Of a stretch of 5,191 nucleotides of DNA, positions 1 to 5,191 are shown in pieces (the stretch's first letter is position 1; every line of letters begins with the position of its first letter). The notes beneath the pieces are model-generated. The model was given only the letters and a program-made list of their open reading frames with translations, was not told the DNA's origin and did not search any database. A program made the position numbers and the translations under genes. The stretch comes from Acidobacteriota bacterium (GTDB lineage: Bacteria > Acidobacteriota > Vicinamibacteria > Vicinamibacterales > Vicinamibacteraceae): the NCBI GenBank assembly GCA_013695405.1, contig JACDAO010000584.1:1-5191 (forward strand), written 5' to 3'.

Positions 1-1
1 C

Positions 2-634
2 CTCGGGAGCGAGCAGCGGCCACAAGACGGACGTCTCGATATTGGCGCGTATGAGGCACTTACGTCGGTCGTCCCGCAGCTGCGGGTCGTGACGACGACG
101 CTTCCCGCCGCGACCCAGGGCCAGTCCTACAGCGTGCCGCTTGCGGCGGAAGGCGGCGTGGCACCGTATCAGTGGGTTACGGCAGAACCACTCCCGGGTG
201 GCCTCACGATTGGCAGTTCCAGCGGCGTCATCTCGGGCATCCCTGCAGGCTCTGGTACGTTCACGGTCACCGTGCAGGTGACGGATGCGCAGGTCCCTGC
301 GGCCCTCAGTCGCCAGACAATGAGCTTGCAGGTGAGTCCAGCCACGACGACCACCGTGAATCGCCCACCGGTCGTGACAATGGAGTCACCATCGGCCGCA
401 ACGACGGTCAAGTTCGGCAAGTCTCAGCGCCTGAGCGCCGCTGCCAGCGACACCGACGGCTCGGTCGTGCGGGTAGACTTCTTTGCCGACACTACGCGCA
501 TTGCTACCGCCGTCACCGCTCCATACAGCGCTACATGGCGGCCGGCTCGAGGGACGTATTCGCTGACTGCGGTCGCCGTCGACAATGGTGGGGCCAGCAC
601 TCGCTCCGCGGCAGTGCAAGTCACGGTGAGGTAG
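2..634 (+). CDS. C-terminal part of a large secreted beta-helix/Ig-like repeat protein (5' end outside window)
   Basis: The frame is open from the left edge to a TAG at 632-634, giving 210 visible residues with no start inside the window. Residues 13-18 read DIGAYE, a motif that typically closes the right-handed beta-helix (pectate-lyase-like, 'choice-of-anchor Q') region of large secreted bacterial proteins, so that domain probably lies upstream. Residues about 31-114 form a putative Ig domain of the He_PIG type, with the LPGGLTI...SGVISGIP...GTFTVTVQVTD pattern. A TTTT linker and NRPP lead to a second bacterial Ig domain of the Big_7 type (about 120-210), with SDTDGSV, VDFFAD, APYSATW and AVAVDNGGAS. 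The chain stops right at the end of this domain with no sorting tag, transmembrane anchor or LPXTG. Role inferred: extracellular carbohydrate binding or adhesion. A GTG at 89-91 is only an internal valine. Domain assignment is fairly sure; substrate and full architecture are unknown. Confidence 0.85.
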   Translation, partial: LGSEQRPQDGRLDIGAYEALTSVVPQLRVVTTTLPAATQGQSYSVPLAAEGGVAPYQWVTAEPLPGGLTIGSSSGVISGIPAGSGTFTVTVQVTDAQVPAALSRQTMSLQVSPATTTTVNRPPVVTMESPSAATTVKFGKSQRLSAAASDTDGSVVRVDFFADTTRIATAVTAPYSATWRPARGTYSLTAVAVDNGGASTRSAAVQVTVR

Positions 635-643
635 GCCTACGGG

Positions 644-670
644 GCGCGAGATCGCCGTGCGGTCTCGCGC
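644..670. terminator. Strong GC-rich hairpin between convergent genes, probable bidirectional terminator
   Basis: Bases 644-655 pair with 659-670 to give a 12-bp stem (one T-G wobble, 652 with 662) around a 3-base loop; the outer 8 bp are GCGCGAGA/TCTCGCGC. The hairpin starts 10 bases after the stop of the plus-strand gene and lies 22 bases past the stop of the minus-strand SDR gene, the expected place for a shared terminator. Neither side has a T tract, so it is not a textbook intrinsic terminator. It may instead act as an mRNA 3'-end stabiliser or work with Rho. Confidence 0.5.
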
Positions 671-691
671 ACCAGCTCCACGTTCGAGCGC

Positions 692-1597
692 CTACTGCAC
701 GCCAGTCAGCTGACGACTCACGGCGCGCAGCTTGGCGCGGGCCTCGGCGTCGGCCGACTGCGCATGCGGCGTGCCGATCTCCTGGCCGTTGAAAAAGGTG
801 CCGCTCGGTGCATCGGTCGCAATGGCGTGCATCACGGCGGCGGTGCCTTCCTCGACCGTGCTGCGCGGCGTGAGGCCGGCTGACGTGATCATGGTGGTGT
901 TCATGTACGTGGCGGGGTGCAGCGCCTGCACGACGATGCCCTTGCCTTTCAGCTCCTGGGCAAGGTCGATGGTGAACATCACCTGCGCCAGCTTGCTCTG
1001 TCCGTAGCCGCGATTCATCGAGTAGTCGCGGGTGATCATCACGTCGGCGAAGTCGATCGGTGCCGCGCTCAACGACGAGACGTTGACGATGCGCGGTGAG
1101 CGGCCACGTTCGAGCAGCGGCAGGACCTTGTATGTGAGCAGGTAGCCCGAGAGGTAGTTGACCGCGAAGTGCAGCTCGTGCCCGTCGGTGCTGACCTCTC
1201 GCCCCTGCCGTAAGACCACGCCGGCGTTGTTGACCAGCAGGTCGAGCCGATCGTAGTCGCGCAGGACTCCGTCGGCGAACTGCCGGACCGCGGCCAGCGA
1301 CGCGAAGTCTGCCGCGTAGAAGCGTGCCGATCCCTTGCCGCCGGTCGCGATCTCGTCGACCAGGGCCTTGCCGCGCTCGGCGTTGCGGCCGTGCACGATG
1401 ACGTGGGCGCCCTCGGCAGCCAGGCGTCGGGCCACCTCGCGACCGAGGCCGTCAGTGGACCCGGTGACCAGCACGATGCGCTGTGCCGGGTCGCGGGCCG
1501 GTGGTGGGGTGGCGACGGCGACTTGCGTGCGGCCCGTGGTGTGTGCGAAGGACAGGGCGGCGAGCATGACGACAGCGTGGAGCATGCCCCGCATCAT
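692..1597 (-). CDS. Short-chain dehydrogenase/reductase with N-terminal signal or anchor segment
   Basis: This 301-residue protein is a classical SDR with a Rossmann fold. Visible motifs are the cofactor loop TGSTDGLG (residues 45-52), HGRN after strand beta-2 (69-72; Arg71 suggests NADP(H) preference), NNAG (123-126), the active-site Asn147 (NYLSG), NVSS with the catalytic serine (174/175), and YGQSK giving Tyr198 and Lys202. The tetrad is complete. The wide serine-to-tyrosine spacing and the GYGQSKLAQVMFT stretch resemble retinol-dehydrogenase/WWOX-like SDRs, but the substrate cannot be read. The Rossmann core begins at about residue 40. Before it lies a short n-region with Arg3, a hydrophobic run (about 8-18) and a Thr/Pro/Ala-rich linker, which look like a Sec signal or membrane anchor. 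Tandem ATGs occur at 1597 and 1594, with others at residues 5 and 11 and no later start before the core, so the extension is real under any of these starts. It lies 101 bases downstream of the EF-P-like gene on the same strand. Confidence 0.9.
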   Translation of the reverse strand: MMRGMLHAVVMLAALSFAHTTGRTQVAVATPPPARDPAQRIVLVTGSTDGLGREVARRLAAEGAHVIVHGRNAERGKALVDEIATGGKGSARFYAADFASLAAVRQFADGVLRDYDRLDLLVNNAGVVLRQGREVSTDGHELHFAVNYLSGYLLTYKVLPLLERGRSPRIVNVSSLSAAPIDFADVMITRDYSMNRGYGQSKLAQVMFTIDLAQELKGKGIVVQALHPATYMNTTMITSAGLTPRSTVEEGTAAVMHAIATDAPSGTFFNGQEIGTPHAQSADAEARAKLRAVSRQLTGVQ

Positions 1598-1607
1598 ACG
1601 GCGTGAA

Positions 1608-1621
1608 CCACGCCTCCGTGG
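1608..1621 (-). promoter_or_regulatory. Candidate ribosome binding site of the SDR gene inside a small hairpin
   Basis: On the minus strand GGAGG sits at 1617-1613, but it is 15 bases from the ATG at 1597, longer than usual. The bases around it read CCACG-GAGG-CGTGG, a perfect 5-bp stem with most of the Shine-Dalgarno sequence in the 4-base loop. No better site lies nearer the start. Either translation starts weakly from this site or the hairpin is chance. The site supports the outermost ATG rather than the ones at residues 5 or 11, which would be farther still. Confidence 0.25.
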
Positions 1622-1671
1622 CCCTTGACGCGCTCGCTGCCGTCAGGGGCGGAGATCCGATGGTCGCTTCC

Positions 1672-1690
1672 TCAATCCACTCGTGATTGA
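1672..1690. repeat. Short inverted repeat just downstream of the EF-P-like gene
   Basis: TCAATC at 1672-1677 and GATTGA at 1685-1690 form a perfect 6-bp dyad with a 7-base spacer, beginning 8 bases past the stop of the minus-strand EF-P-like gene. It could be a weak hairpin at the transcript end or a protein-binding dyad. No T tract follows, and an arm this short can arise by chance. Confidence 0.25.
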
Positions 1691-1698
1691 ACGGCGCG

Positions 1699-2274
1699 TC
1701 ACGCCCGGCCGGCGAACTCGCGGGTCTCGGTGTGCACCTTGACGCGTTCGCCCTCGTTGACGAACAGCGGCACCCGGACCTCGAGGCCGGTCTCGAGCCG
1801 GGCGGCCTTGGTGACGCTGCCGCTGGCGGTATCGCCACGGCTGCCCATCTCGGTATGCGCCACGCCGAGTTCGACGATCACCGGTAGCTGCAGCCCGATC
1901 GGGTTGCCGTTGAACTTCTGGATCTGCACTTCGAGGTTGTCGACCAGGAACAGCCGATCATCGCCGACCATGTCGTCCGACAGCGTCAGGGTGTCGTAGG
2001 TCGCGAGGTCCATGAAGTGCTGGCCGGTGCCGTCGGCGAACTGGAACGTCGCCGGCACCCGGACCAGATCAGGCTCCTTCAGCTTGTCGCCGGCCTTGAA
2101 CGTGCGATCGAAGACGGCGCGGGTCAGCAGGTTGCGCATCTTGATGCGGACCAGCGTCTGGCCGCCGCGGGCGGTTGGCCGGGACACGTCGATGTCCAGG
2201 CAGTGATACGGCGCGCCTTCGTACTCGACGTAGCCTTTGCGTTTGAGCTCGATTGCTGCGATCAGGGCGGCCAT
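1699..2274 (-). CDS. efpL: Elongation factor P family protein, EfpL/YeiP-like loop type
   Basis: This 191-residue protein has the normal length of EF-P (about 188 in E. coli) and its three-domain plan: an N-terminal KOW-like domain, a middle OB domain and a C-terminal OB domain. EF-P proteins bind stalled ribosomes near the P-site tRNA and promote peptide bond formation at proline-rich stretches. The C-terminal family signature is complete at K-A-A...G-L-E-V-R-V-P-L-F-V-N-E-G. The functional loop reads DIDVSRPTARGGQ (residues 27-39). This matches the DID...SPTARG loop of E. coli YeiP/EfpL, one residue longer than the KPGKGQ loop of canonical EF-P, with Arg36 at the tip instead of the modified lysine. 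The C-terminal half, with GDTASG, is closer to ordinary EF-P, so automated annotation may simply say efp. The ATG at 2274 is the only start in frame; upstream codons hold no ATG, GTG or TTG, and the ribosome binding site is weak. It follows the nucleoside hydrolase gene by 58 bases. Confidence 0.9.
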   Translation of the reverse strand: MAALIAAIELKRKGYVEYEGAPYHCLDIDVSRPTARGGQTLVRIKMRNLLTRAVFDRTFKAGDKLKEPDLVRVPATFQFADGTGQHFMDLATYDTLTLSDDMVGDDRLFLVDNLEVQIQKFNGNPIGLQLPVIVELGVAHTEMGSRGDTASGSVTKAARLETGLEVRVPLFVNEGERVKVHTETREFAGRA

Positions 2275-2332
2275 GCGTGCCCATGTTAGCGGGGATACGT
2301 CGGCGAACGAAAGCCGTGAGGGTTCCTGCTGG

Positions 2333-3373
2333 TCAGGGCGCGGCCAGCACCGGCCGTGCCAGCGTGGCCCAGAAGTCTGCCAGGATCGCCTCCCGGTCGA
2401 AGCGCTCCCAGATCGTGATGCGTCGCGGGTTGTCTGGGCGAACCTGCCAGCGCTCGCCCACCAGCGCCGGGGCCGGCTGCTCGGAGGCGTGCGCCCATGC
2501 CGGCTGCTTGAGGATCGCCACGGCGGCCATGTCGTAGAGCGCGCGCGACGGCGGTGTGCCGCTGTAGGTGATGTGCGCGAACAGGTTGACGGCGTAGTCG
2601 CCGAACGTCTGGAAGGCTTCGCCGTGCCGGCCCATCACCGGGGTGGCCGTGCGGGGGCCGAGCCCCGGCATCCGGTCGTTGATTTCGCGCTGTGTCACCC
2701 GCACCACGTCGGTGCCGGTGCCGGCGCCGGAGCGCACCGTGACCATCTCGAACGGCACGTCCACCGACAGCACGTACCGCAGCGCCGCGGAGTCGTTCTC
2801 GAGGTTGTACTCGCCCGGCTCCGGATAGTGCGATCCAAGCCAGACGATCCGCACGTTCGACGCGATCGACGGGTCCTTGGCCAGCGCCAGCGCGATGTTG
2901 GTCAACTTGCCGATCGGCAGCAGCACCAGTGGCGCGCTGGTCGCGGCGTGCGCCTGCGCGATGATGAAGTGGACCGCGTCCGCACCGTCGAAACCCGGGC
3001 GACCGATGGTTGGCCGGATCGTCTCGAACGAGCCATTGGCGCCGGCGTGCAGGGAGACGACGCCTTCTCGCCCGCAGAGCGCCAGCACCCGCTGCGCCTC
3101 GGCGACGTGCGCGTCGATGGTTCCGCCGCCACGCGTCGCATTGACCGTCACCCCGGCGACCGAGAAGGTGTCGCCGTTGAACAGCAGATAGGCCAGCGCG
3201 TGCTGGTCGTCGAGCTCGTTGTTGGCGTCGGTGTCCACGAGCACGCGGAGGCGTTCGCCTCGCCCGGCCGGCGCCGCGTCCGGGCGAGGCTCTGTCGCGC
3301 TGCAGCCGGCGAGGGCGATCTGGATCACGCCGAGGCCGAGCGCAGCCCCACACAGGTTCACGAGTGCCGTCAT
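2333..3373 (-). CDS. Nucleoside hydrolase family lipoprotein (IUNH superfamily)
   Basis: This 346-residue protein would cleave the N-glycosidic bond of nucleosides to free base and ribose, using a calcium site built from aspartates. The N-terminal metal motif is D47-T-D49...D55-D56 within DTDANNELDDQ. Further family hallmarks are GKLTNIALAL (155-164, equivalent to GPLTNIALAL), EYNLEND (188-194, equivalent to the E-F-N-x-x-x-D stretch) and YDMAAVA (280-286, where Asp281 matches the last calcium ligand of the HDPLAVA motif). Residues 1-24 form a lipoprotein signal with lipobox LAGC and Cys24, so it is probably membrane-tethered outside the cytoplasm. The n-region has no Lys or Arg, which is unusual, but no upstream ATG, GTG or TTG exists before an in-frame stop, and GGAG lies 8 bases before the ATG. 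Compared with classic members the metal motif has two extra residues, and the usual histidine before the last Asp is Tyr280. Substrate preference is unknown. It is divergent from the CocE-like gene. Confidence 0.88.
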   Translation of the reverse strand: MTALVNLCGAALGLGVIQIALAGCSATEPRPDAAPAGRGERLRVLVDTDANNELDDQHALAYLLFNGDTFSVAGVTVNATRGGGTIDAHVAEAQRVLALCGREGVVSLHAGANGSFETIRPTIGRPGFDGADAVHFIIAQAHAATSAPLVLLPIGKLTNIALALAKDPSIASNVRIVWLGSHYPEPGEYNLENDSAALRYVLSVDVPFEMVTVRSGAGTGTDVVRVTQREINDRMPGLGPRTATPVMGRHGEAFQTFGDYAVNLFAHITYSGTPPSRALYDMAAVAILKQPAWAHASEQPAPALVGERWQVRPDNPRRITIWERFDREAILADFWATLARPVLAAP

Positions 3374-3381
3374 CGCGTCCG

Positions 3382-3385
3382 CTCC
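3382..3385 (-). promoter_or_regulatory. Ribosome binding site of the nucleoside hydrolase gene
   Basis: GGAG at 3385-3382 on the minus strand lies 8 bases before the ATG at 3373. It fixes this start even though the signal peptide then lacks a basic n-region. Confidence 0.6.
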
Positions 3386-3406
3386 GCCTGGCAGCGACTG
3401 CCGCCG

Positions 3407-3435
3407 TTGAGATCCGGTCCTTGCCGACGTAGGAT
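3407..3435 (+). promoter_or_regulatory. Putative sigma-70-type promoter for the CocE-like hydrolase
   Basis: TTGAGA at 3407-3412 matches 5 of 6 bases of the -35 consensus. TAGGAT at 3430-3435 matches 4 of 6 of the -10 consensus, with an ideal 17-base spacer. Transcription would start near 3442, giving a leader of about 63 bases before the GTG. On the opposite strand TTGACG (3446-3441) could be a -35 element for the nucleoside hydrolase, but no convincing -10 follows at the right distance. Confidence 0.4.
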
Positions 3436-3448
3436 TGCGCCGTCAATC
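3433..3448. promoter_or_regulatory. Possible operator dyad in the divergent intergenic region
   Basis: GATTG (3433-3437) and CAATC (3444-3448) form a perfect 5-bp inverted repeat with a 6-base spacer. The dyad overlaps the proposed -10 element and start of transcription of the rightward promoter and the TTGACG on the leftward strand, so a bound repressor could affect both genes. The arms are short enough to be chance. Confidence 0.2.
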
Positions 3449-3493
3449 ACATCACACTCGCACCGGGCGGCGCAGCAGCGCCGGCCCGAGCAC

Positions 3494-3498
3494 GGAGG
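3494..3498 (+). promoter_or_regulatory. Strong ribosome binding site that sets a GTG start
   Basis: GGAGG lies 6 bases before GTG at 3505-3507. No ATG lies in frame upstream before the stop at 3430-3432, and the next in-frame ATG is at residue 34, inside the catalytic domain. This site therefore decides for the GTG start and for the hydrophobic N-terminus it brings. Confidence 0.75.
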
Positions 3499-3504
3499 CG
3501 TCGC

Positions 3505-5191
3505 GTGTTCCCCAGTCTCTTGTTGGTCCTGATCGCCATCCTGCCGCAGGGGCTGCAGGCCGATGCCGAGCGCATCCTGATCGACCACCATCGCGCCATC
3601 CCGATGCGCGACGGTGTGACGCTGTACGCCGACATCTACCGGCCGGCGCGGGCCGGCAGGTTCCCTGTGATCGTCGCCCGCACGCCGTACGGCGTGCAGC
3701 GCGAGGCGGTAGGTGTCCACGATCGGCTGATCACGCTGGCCCGGCTGGGGTATGCCGTCGTGAACACCGATGTCCGGGGCCGGTACGAAAGCGAAGGCAC
3801 CTGGACCCCGTTCCTGGCTGAAGGAAAGGATGGCGTCGACGTCATCGAGTGGGCAGCCAGGCAGCCATGGTCCAACGGCAAGGTGGCGTCGCAGGGCGGG
3901 AGCTACCTGGGGCACGTGCAGTGGGCGGCGCTGTCCGAGCAGCCGGCGAGTCTGGTCGCGGCGTTCCCGGCGGTGGCCTCCACCAACCTCTACGCCAACT
4001 GGATCACCCACGGCGGCGCGTTCCACCTGGCCTTCAACTTCGGCTGGGGCGTGGTGCGCATGCCCTACCGCATCATGCAGCCGCAGCTCTACTTCACCGG
4101 ACCGGACGCCGCGCCAGAGCTCCGGTACGAGCAACTGCTCAAGCACCTGCCACTGGAGACGATGGACGAGCGGGCGCTGCAGCATCCGGTCAAGCACTGG
4201 CGCGACTGGGTGGCGCACGAGAGCTACGACAGCTACTGGAAGGCCATCAGCGACGAGGAGAAGTTCACCAAGGTCCGGGTGCCGGTGATGACCCAGGGCG
4301 GGTGGTTCGACATCTTCCTGCCCGGCACCATCAACGGGTTCGTCGGCGTGCGGCAGCACGGCGCCACCGAACGGGCCCGCACGCTCACGCGGATGGTGAT
4401 CGGCCCGTGGGGACATGGACCGTCGCGCAAGTATGGCGACCTCGATTTCGGACCCGACGCCGACCGCACGCTGTTCGAGTACGAACGGCGCTGGCACGAC
4501 TACCACCTGAAGGGGATCAATAACGGCATCGACACCGAGCCACCGGTGCAGATCTTCTACATGGGCGTGAACAGGTGGCGCGGGGAGCAGGACTGGCCGG
4601 TGCCTGGGACGACAGCGACGCCGTGGTACCTGCATCCGGGTGGCAGGCTGGCGCCGACCCCCTCGGGTGCCGGCGATGACACAACCGGCTATCGCTATGA
4701 CCCCAACGACCCGGTGCCGACGACGGGCGGCAACAACTGCTGCGGATCGCCGACCATCGCCGGGCCGGTCGACCAGGCGCCACTCGACTCCCGCGCCGAC
4801 ATCGTCCGCTTCACCAGCGCTGCGCTCACCGAGGCGGTGACCATTGCAGGCCCGGTCAAGATGGACCTGCACGCCGCCACCGACGGCACGGACACCGACT
4901 GGATGGTCAAGCTGATCGACGTGTACCCCGATGGCACGGCGTACCCGATGGCCGAGGGCATCCTGCGCGCGCGCTTCAGGGACGGCCTCGACAAGCCCAG
5001 CCTCCTCACGCCTGGACAGGCGTACCGCTACAGCATCGACATGGTCGGCACCGCGCTGGTGTTCCAGCCCGGCCACCGGATCCGGGTCGACATCACGTCG
5101 AGCAACTTTCCGCAGTTCGACCGCAACCTCAACACCGGCGATCCGCTGGGCAAGGGCACCACGCCGCGGGTGGCGCAGCAGACGATTTTCC
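3505..5191 (+). CDS. CocE/NonD family secreted serine hydrolase, X-Pro dipeptidyl-peptidase S15 type (3' end outside window)
   Basis: 562 complete codons are visible without a stop. Enzymes of this family hydrolyse esters or amides (cocaine esterase, X-Pro dipeptidyl-peptidase, acyl-amino-acid ester hydrolases). The N-terminus has a hydrophobic run and a likely signal-peptidase site near LQA-DA (about residue 19), so export is expected, though the n-region has no basic residue. The alpha/beta-hydrolase domain (about 30-305) shows RTPYG with Tyr62 matching the oxyanion-hole tyrosine of cocaine esterase, DVRGRYESEG (89-98), nucleophile Ser133 in GGSYLG, Asp269 in GGWFD and His304 in GPWGHG, so the triad is complete. 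A helical cap lies between about 150 and 265. The C-terminal jelly-roll domain (PF08530 type) follows from about 325, with a vicinal Cys412-Cys413 pair in GGNNCCG. The last visible residues, NTGDPLG...VAQQTIF, are typical of the family's end, so probably only about 15-25 residues are missing. True substrate is unknown. Confidence 0.92.
   Translation, partial: MFPSLLLVLIAILPQGLQADAERILIDHHRAIPMRDGVTLYADIYRPARAGRFPVIVARTPYGVQREAVGVHDRLITLARLGYAVVNTDVRGRYESEGTWTPFLAEGKDGVDVIEWAARQPWSNGKVASQGGSYLGHVQWAALSEQPASLVAAFPAVASTNLYANWITHGGAFHLAFNFGWGVVRMPYRIMQPQLYFTGPDAAPELRYEQLLKHLPLETMDERALQHPVKHWRDWVAHESYDSYWKAISDEEKFTKVRVPVMTQGGWFDIFLPGTINGFVGVRQHGATERARTLTRMVIGPWGHGPSRKYGDLDFGPDADRTLFEYERRWHDYHLKGINNGIDTEPPVQIFYMGVNRWRGEQDWPVPGTTATPWYLHPGGRLAPTPSGAGDDTTGYRYDPNDPVPTTGGNNCCGSPTIAGPVDQAPLDSRADIVRFTSAALTEAVTIAGPVKMDLHAATDGTDTDWMVKLIDVYPDGTAYPMAEGILRARFRDGLDKPSLLTPGQAYRYSIDMVGTALVFQPGHRIRVDITSSNFPQFDRNLNTGDPLGKGTTPRVAQQTIF

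Noticed and set aside
89..634. A free-standing 181-residue gene starting at GTG 89
   Set aside because: The frame stays open to the left edge and the upstream residues carry a meaningful DIGAYE motif, so the GTG is an internal valine of a longer protein.
1452..1838. A 128-codon minus-strand frame spanning the efpL/SDR junction
   Set aside because: It overlaps the end of efpL and the start of the SDR gene in another frame, and its Arg/Pro/Ser/Thr-rich translation matches no family.
2282..2323. Promoter for efpL in the 58-base gap
   Set aside because: TAACAT at 2287-2282 resembles a -10 box, but no -35 element lies at the right distance and the start of transcription would fall on the ATG.
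2711..2730. GGTGCCGGTGCCGGCGCCGG short repeat
   Set aside because: It lies inside the nucleoside hydrolase and encodes a Gly/Ala/Thr loop (GAGTGT). It is simple codon-level repetition in GC-rich DNA, not a separate element.
2237..3532. A 431-codon open frame on the plus strand opposite the nucleoside hydrolase
   Set aside because: It is very Arg/Gly/Val-rich, has no domain, and overlaps the nucleoside hydrolase, the start of efpL and the divergent promoter region. It is the mirror of a well-supported gene.
3370..5076. A 568-codon open frame on the minus strand opposite the CocE-like gene
   Set aside because: It is an antisense shadow in GC-rich DNA. Its translation is rich in His, Arg, Asp, Gly and Val with no recognisable domain, while the plus strand encodes a complete catalytic triad and family motifs.
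1..5191. A new defence, mobile or biosynthetic system
   Set aside because: No transposase, integrase, nuclease, toxin pair, repeat array or biosynthetic core enzyme is visible. All five genes belong to known families and show no sharp change in composition.

Overview
The window is a GC-rich, densely coded piece of bacterial chromosome with five protein genes, two of them cut by the window edges. I see no RNA genes, CRISPR arrays, insertion sequences or phage genes. The gene set combines a beta-helix/Ig-repeat secreted protein, an EF-P paralogue with an arginine loop tip, a lipoprotein nucleoside hydrolase and a secreted CocE-type hydrolase, with GGAGG-type ribosome binding sites and GTG starts. 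This would fit a soil Acidobacteriota lineage such as the Vicinamibacteria. That placement is an inference from protein style and composition, not from a marker gene.

Layout. Positions 2-634 (+) hold the last 210 codons of a large secreted protein: the end of a beta-helix-type domain (DIGAYE motif) and two Ig-like domains. A strong hairpin at 644-670 separates it from three genes that read leftward on the minus strand. In transcription order these are a lipoprotein nucleoside hydrolase (3373-2333), an elongation factor P paralogue of the EfpL/YeiP type (2274-1699) and a short-chain dehydrogenase/reductase with an N-terminal export-like segment (1597-692). Gaps of 58 and 101 bases allow co-transcription but do not prove it. 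A 131-base divergent intergenic region (3374-3504) carries a plausible sigma-70-type promoter pointing right. It leads into a CocE/NonD-family serine hydrolase with a GTG start (3505 to beyond the right edge).

How the genes relate. Four of the five products look exported or membrane-tethered: the beta-helix/Ig protein, the SDR, the nucleoside hydrolase lipoprotein and the CocE-like hydrolase. The divergent nucleoside hydrolase/CocE pair suggests breakdown of external nucleosides and esters or amides for scavenging, but nothing in the sequence proves a shared pathway. The EfpL-type factor is a cytoplasmic translation protein, and its placement here looks incidental. I do not see a clear undescribed system. 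The points most worth a second look are the EF-P paralogue's arginine loop, the exported-looking SDR, and the variant metal-site motif of the nucleoside hydrolase.
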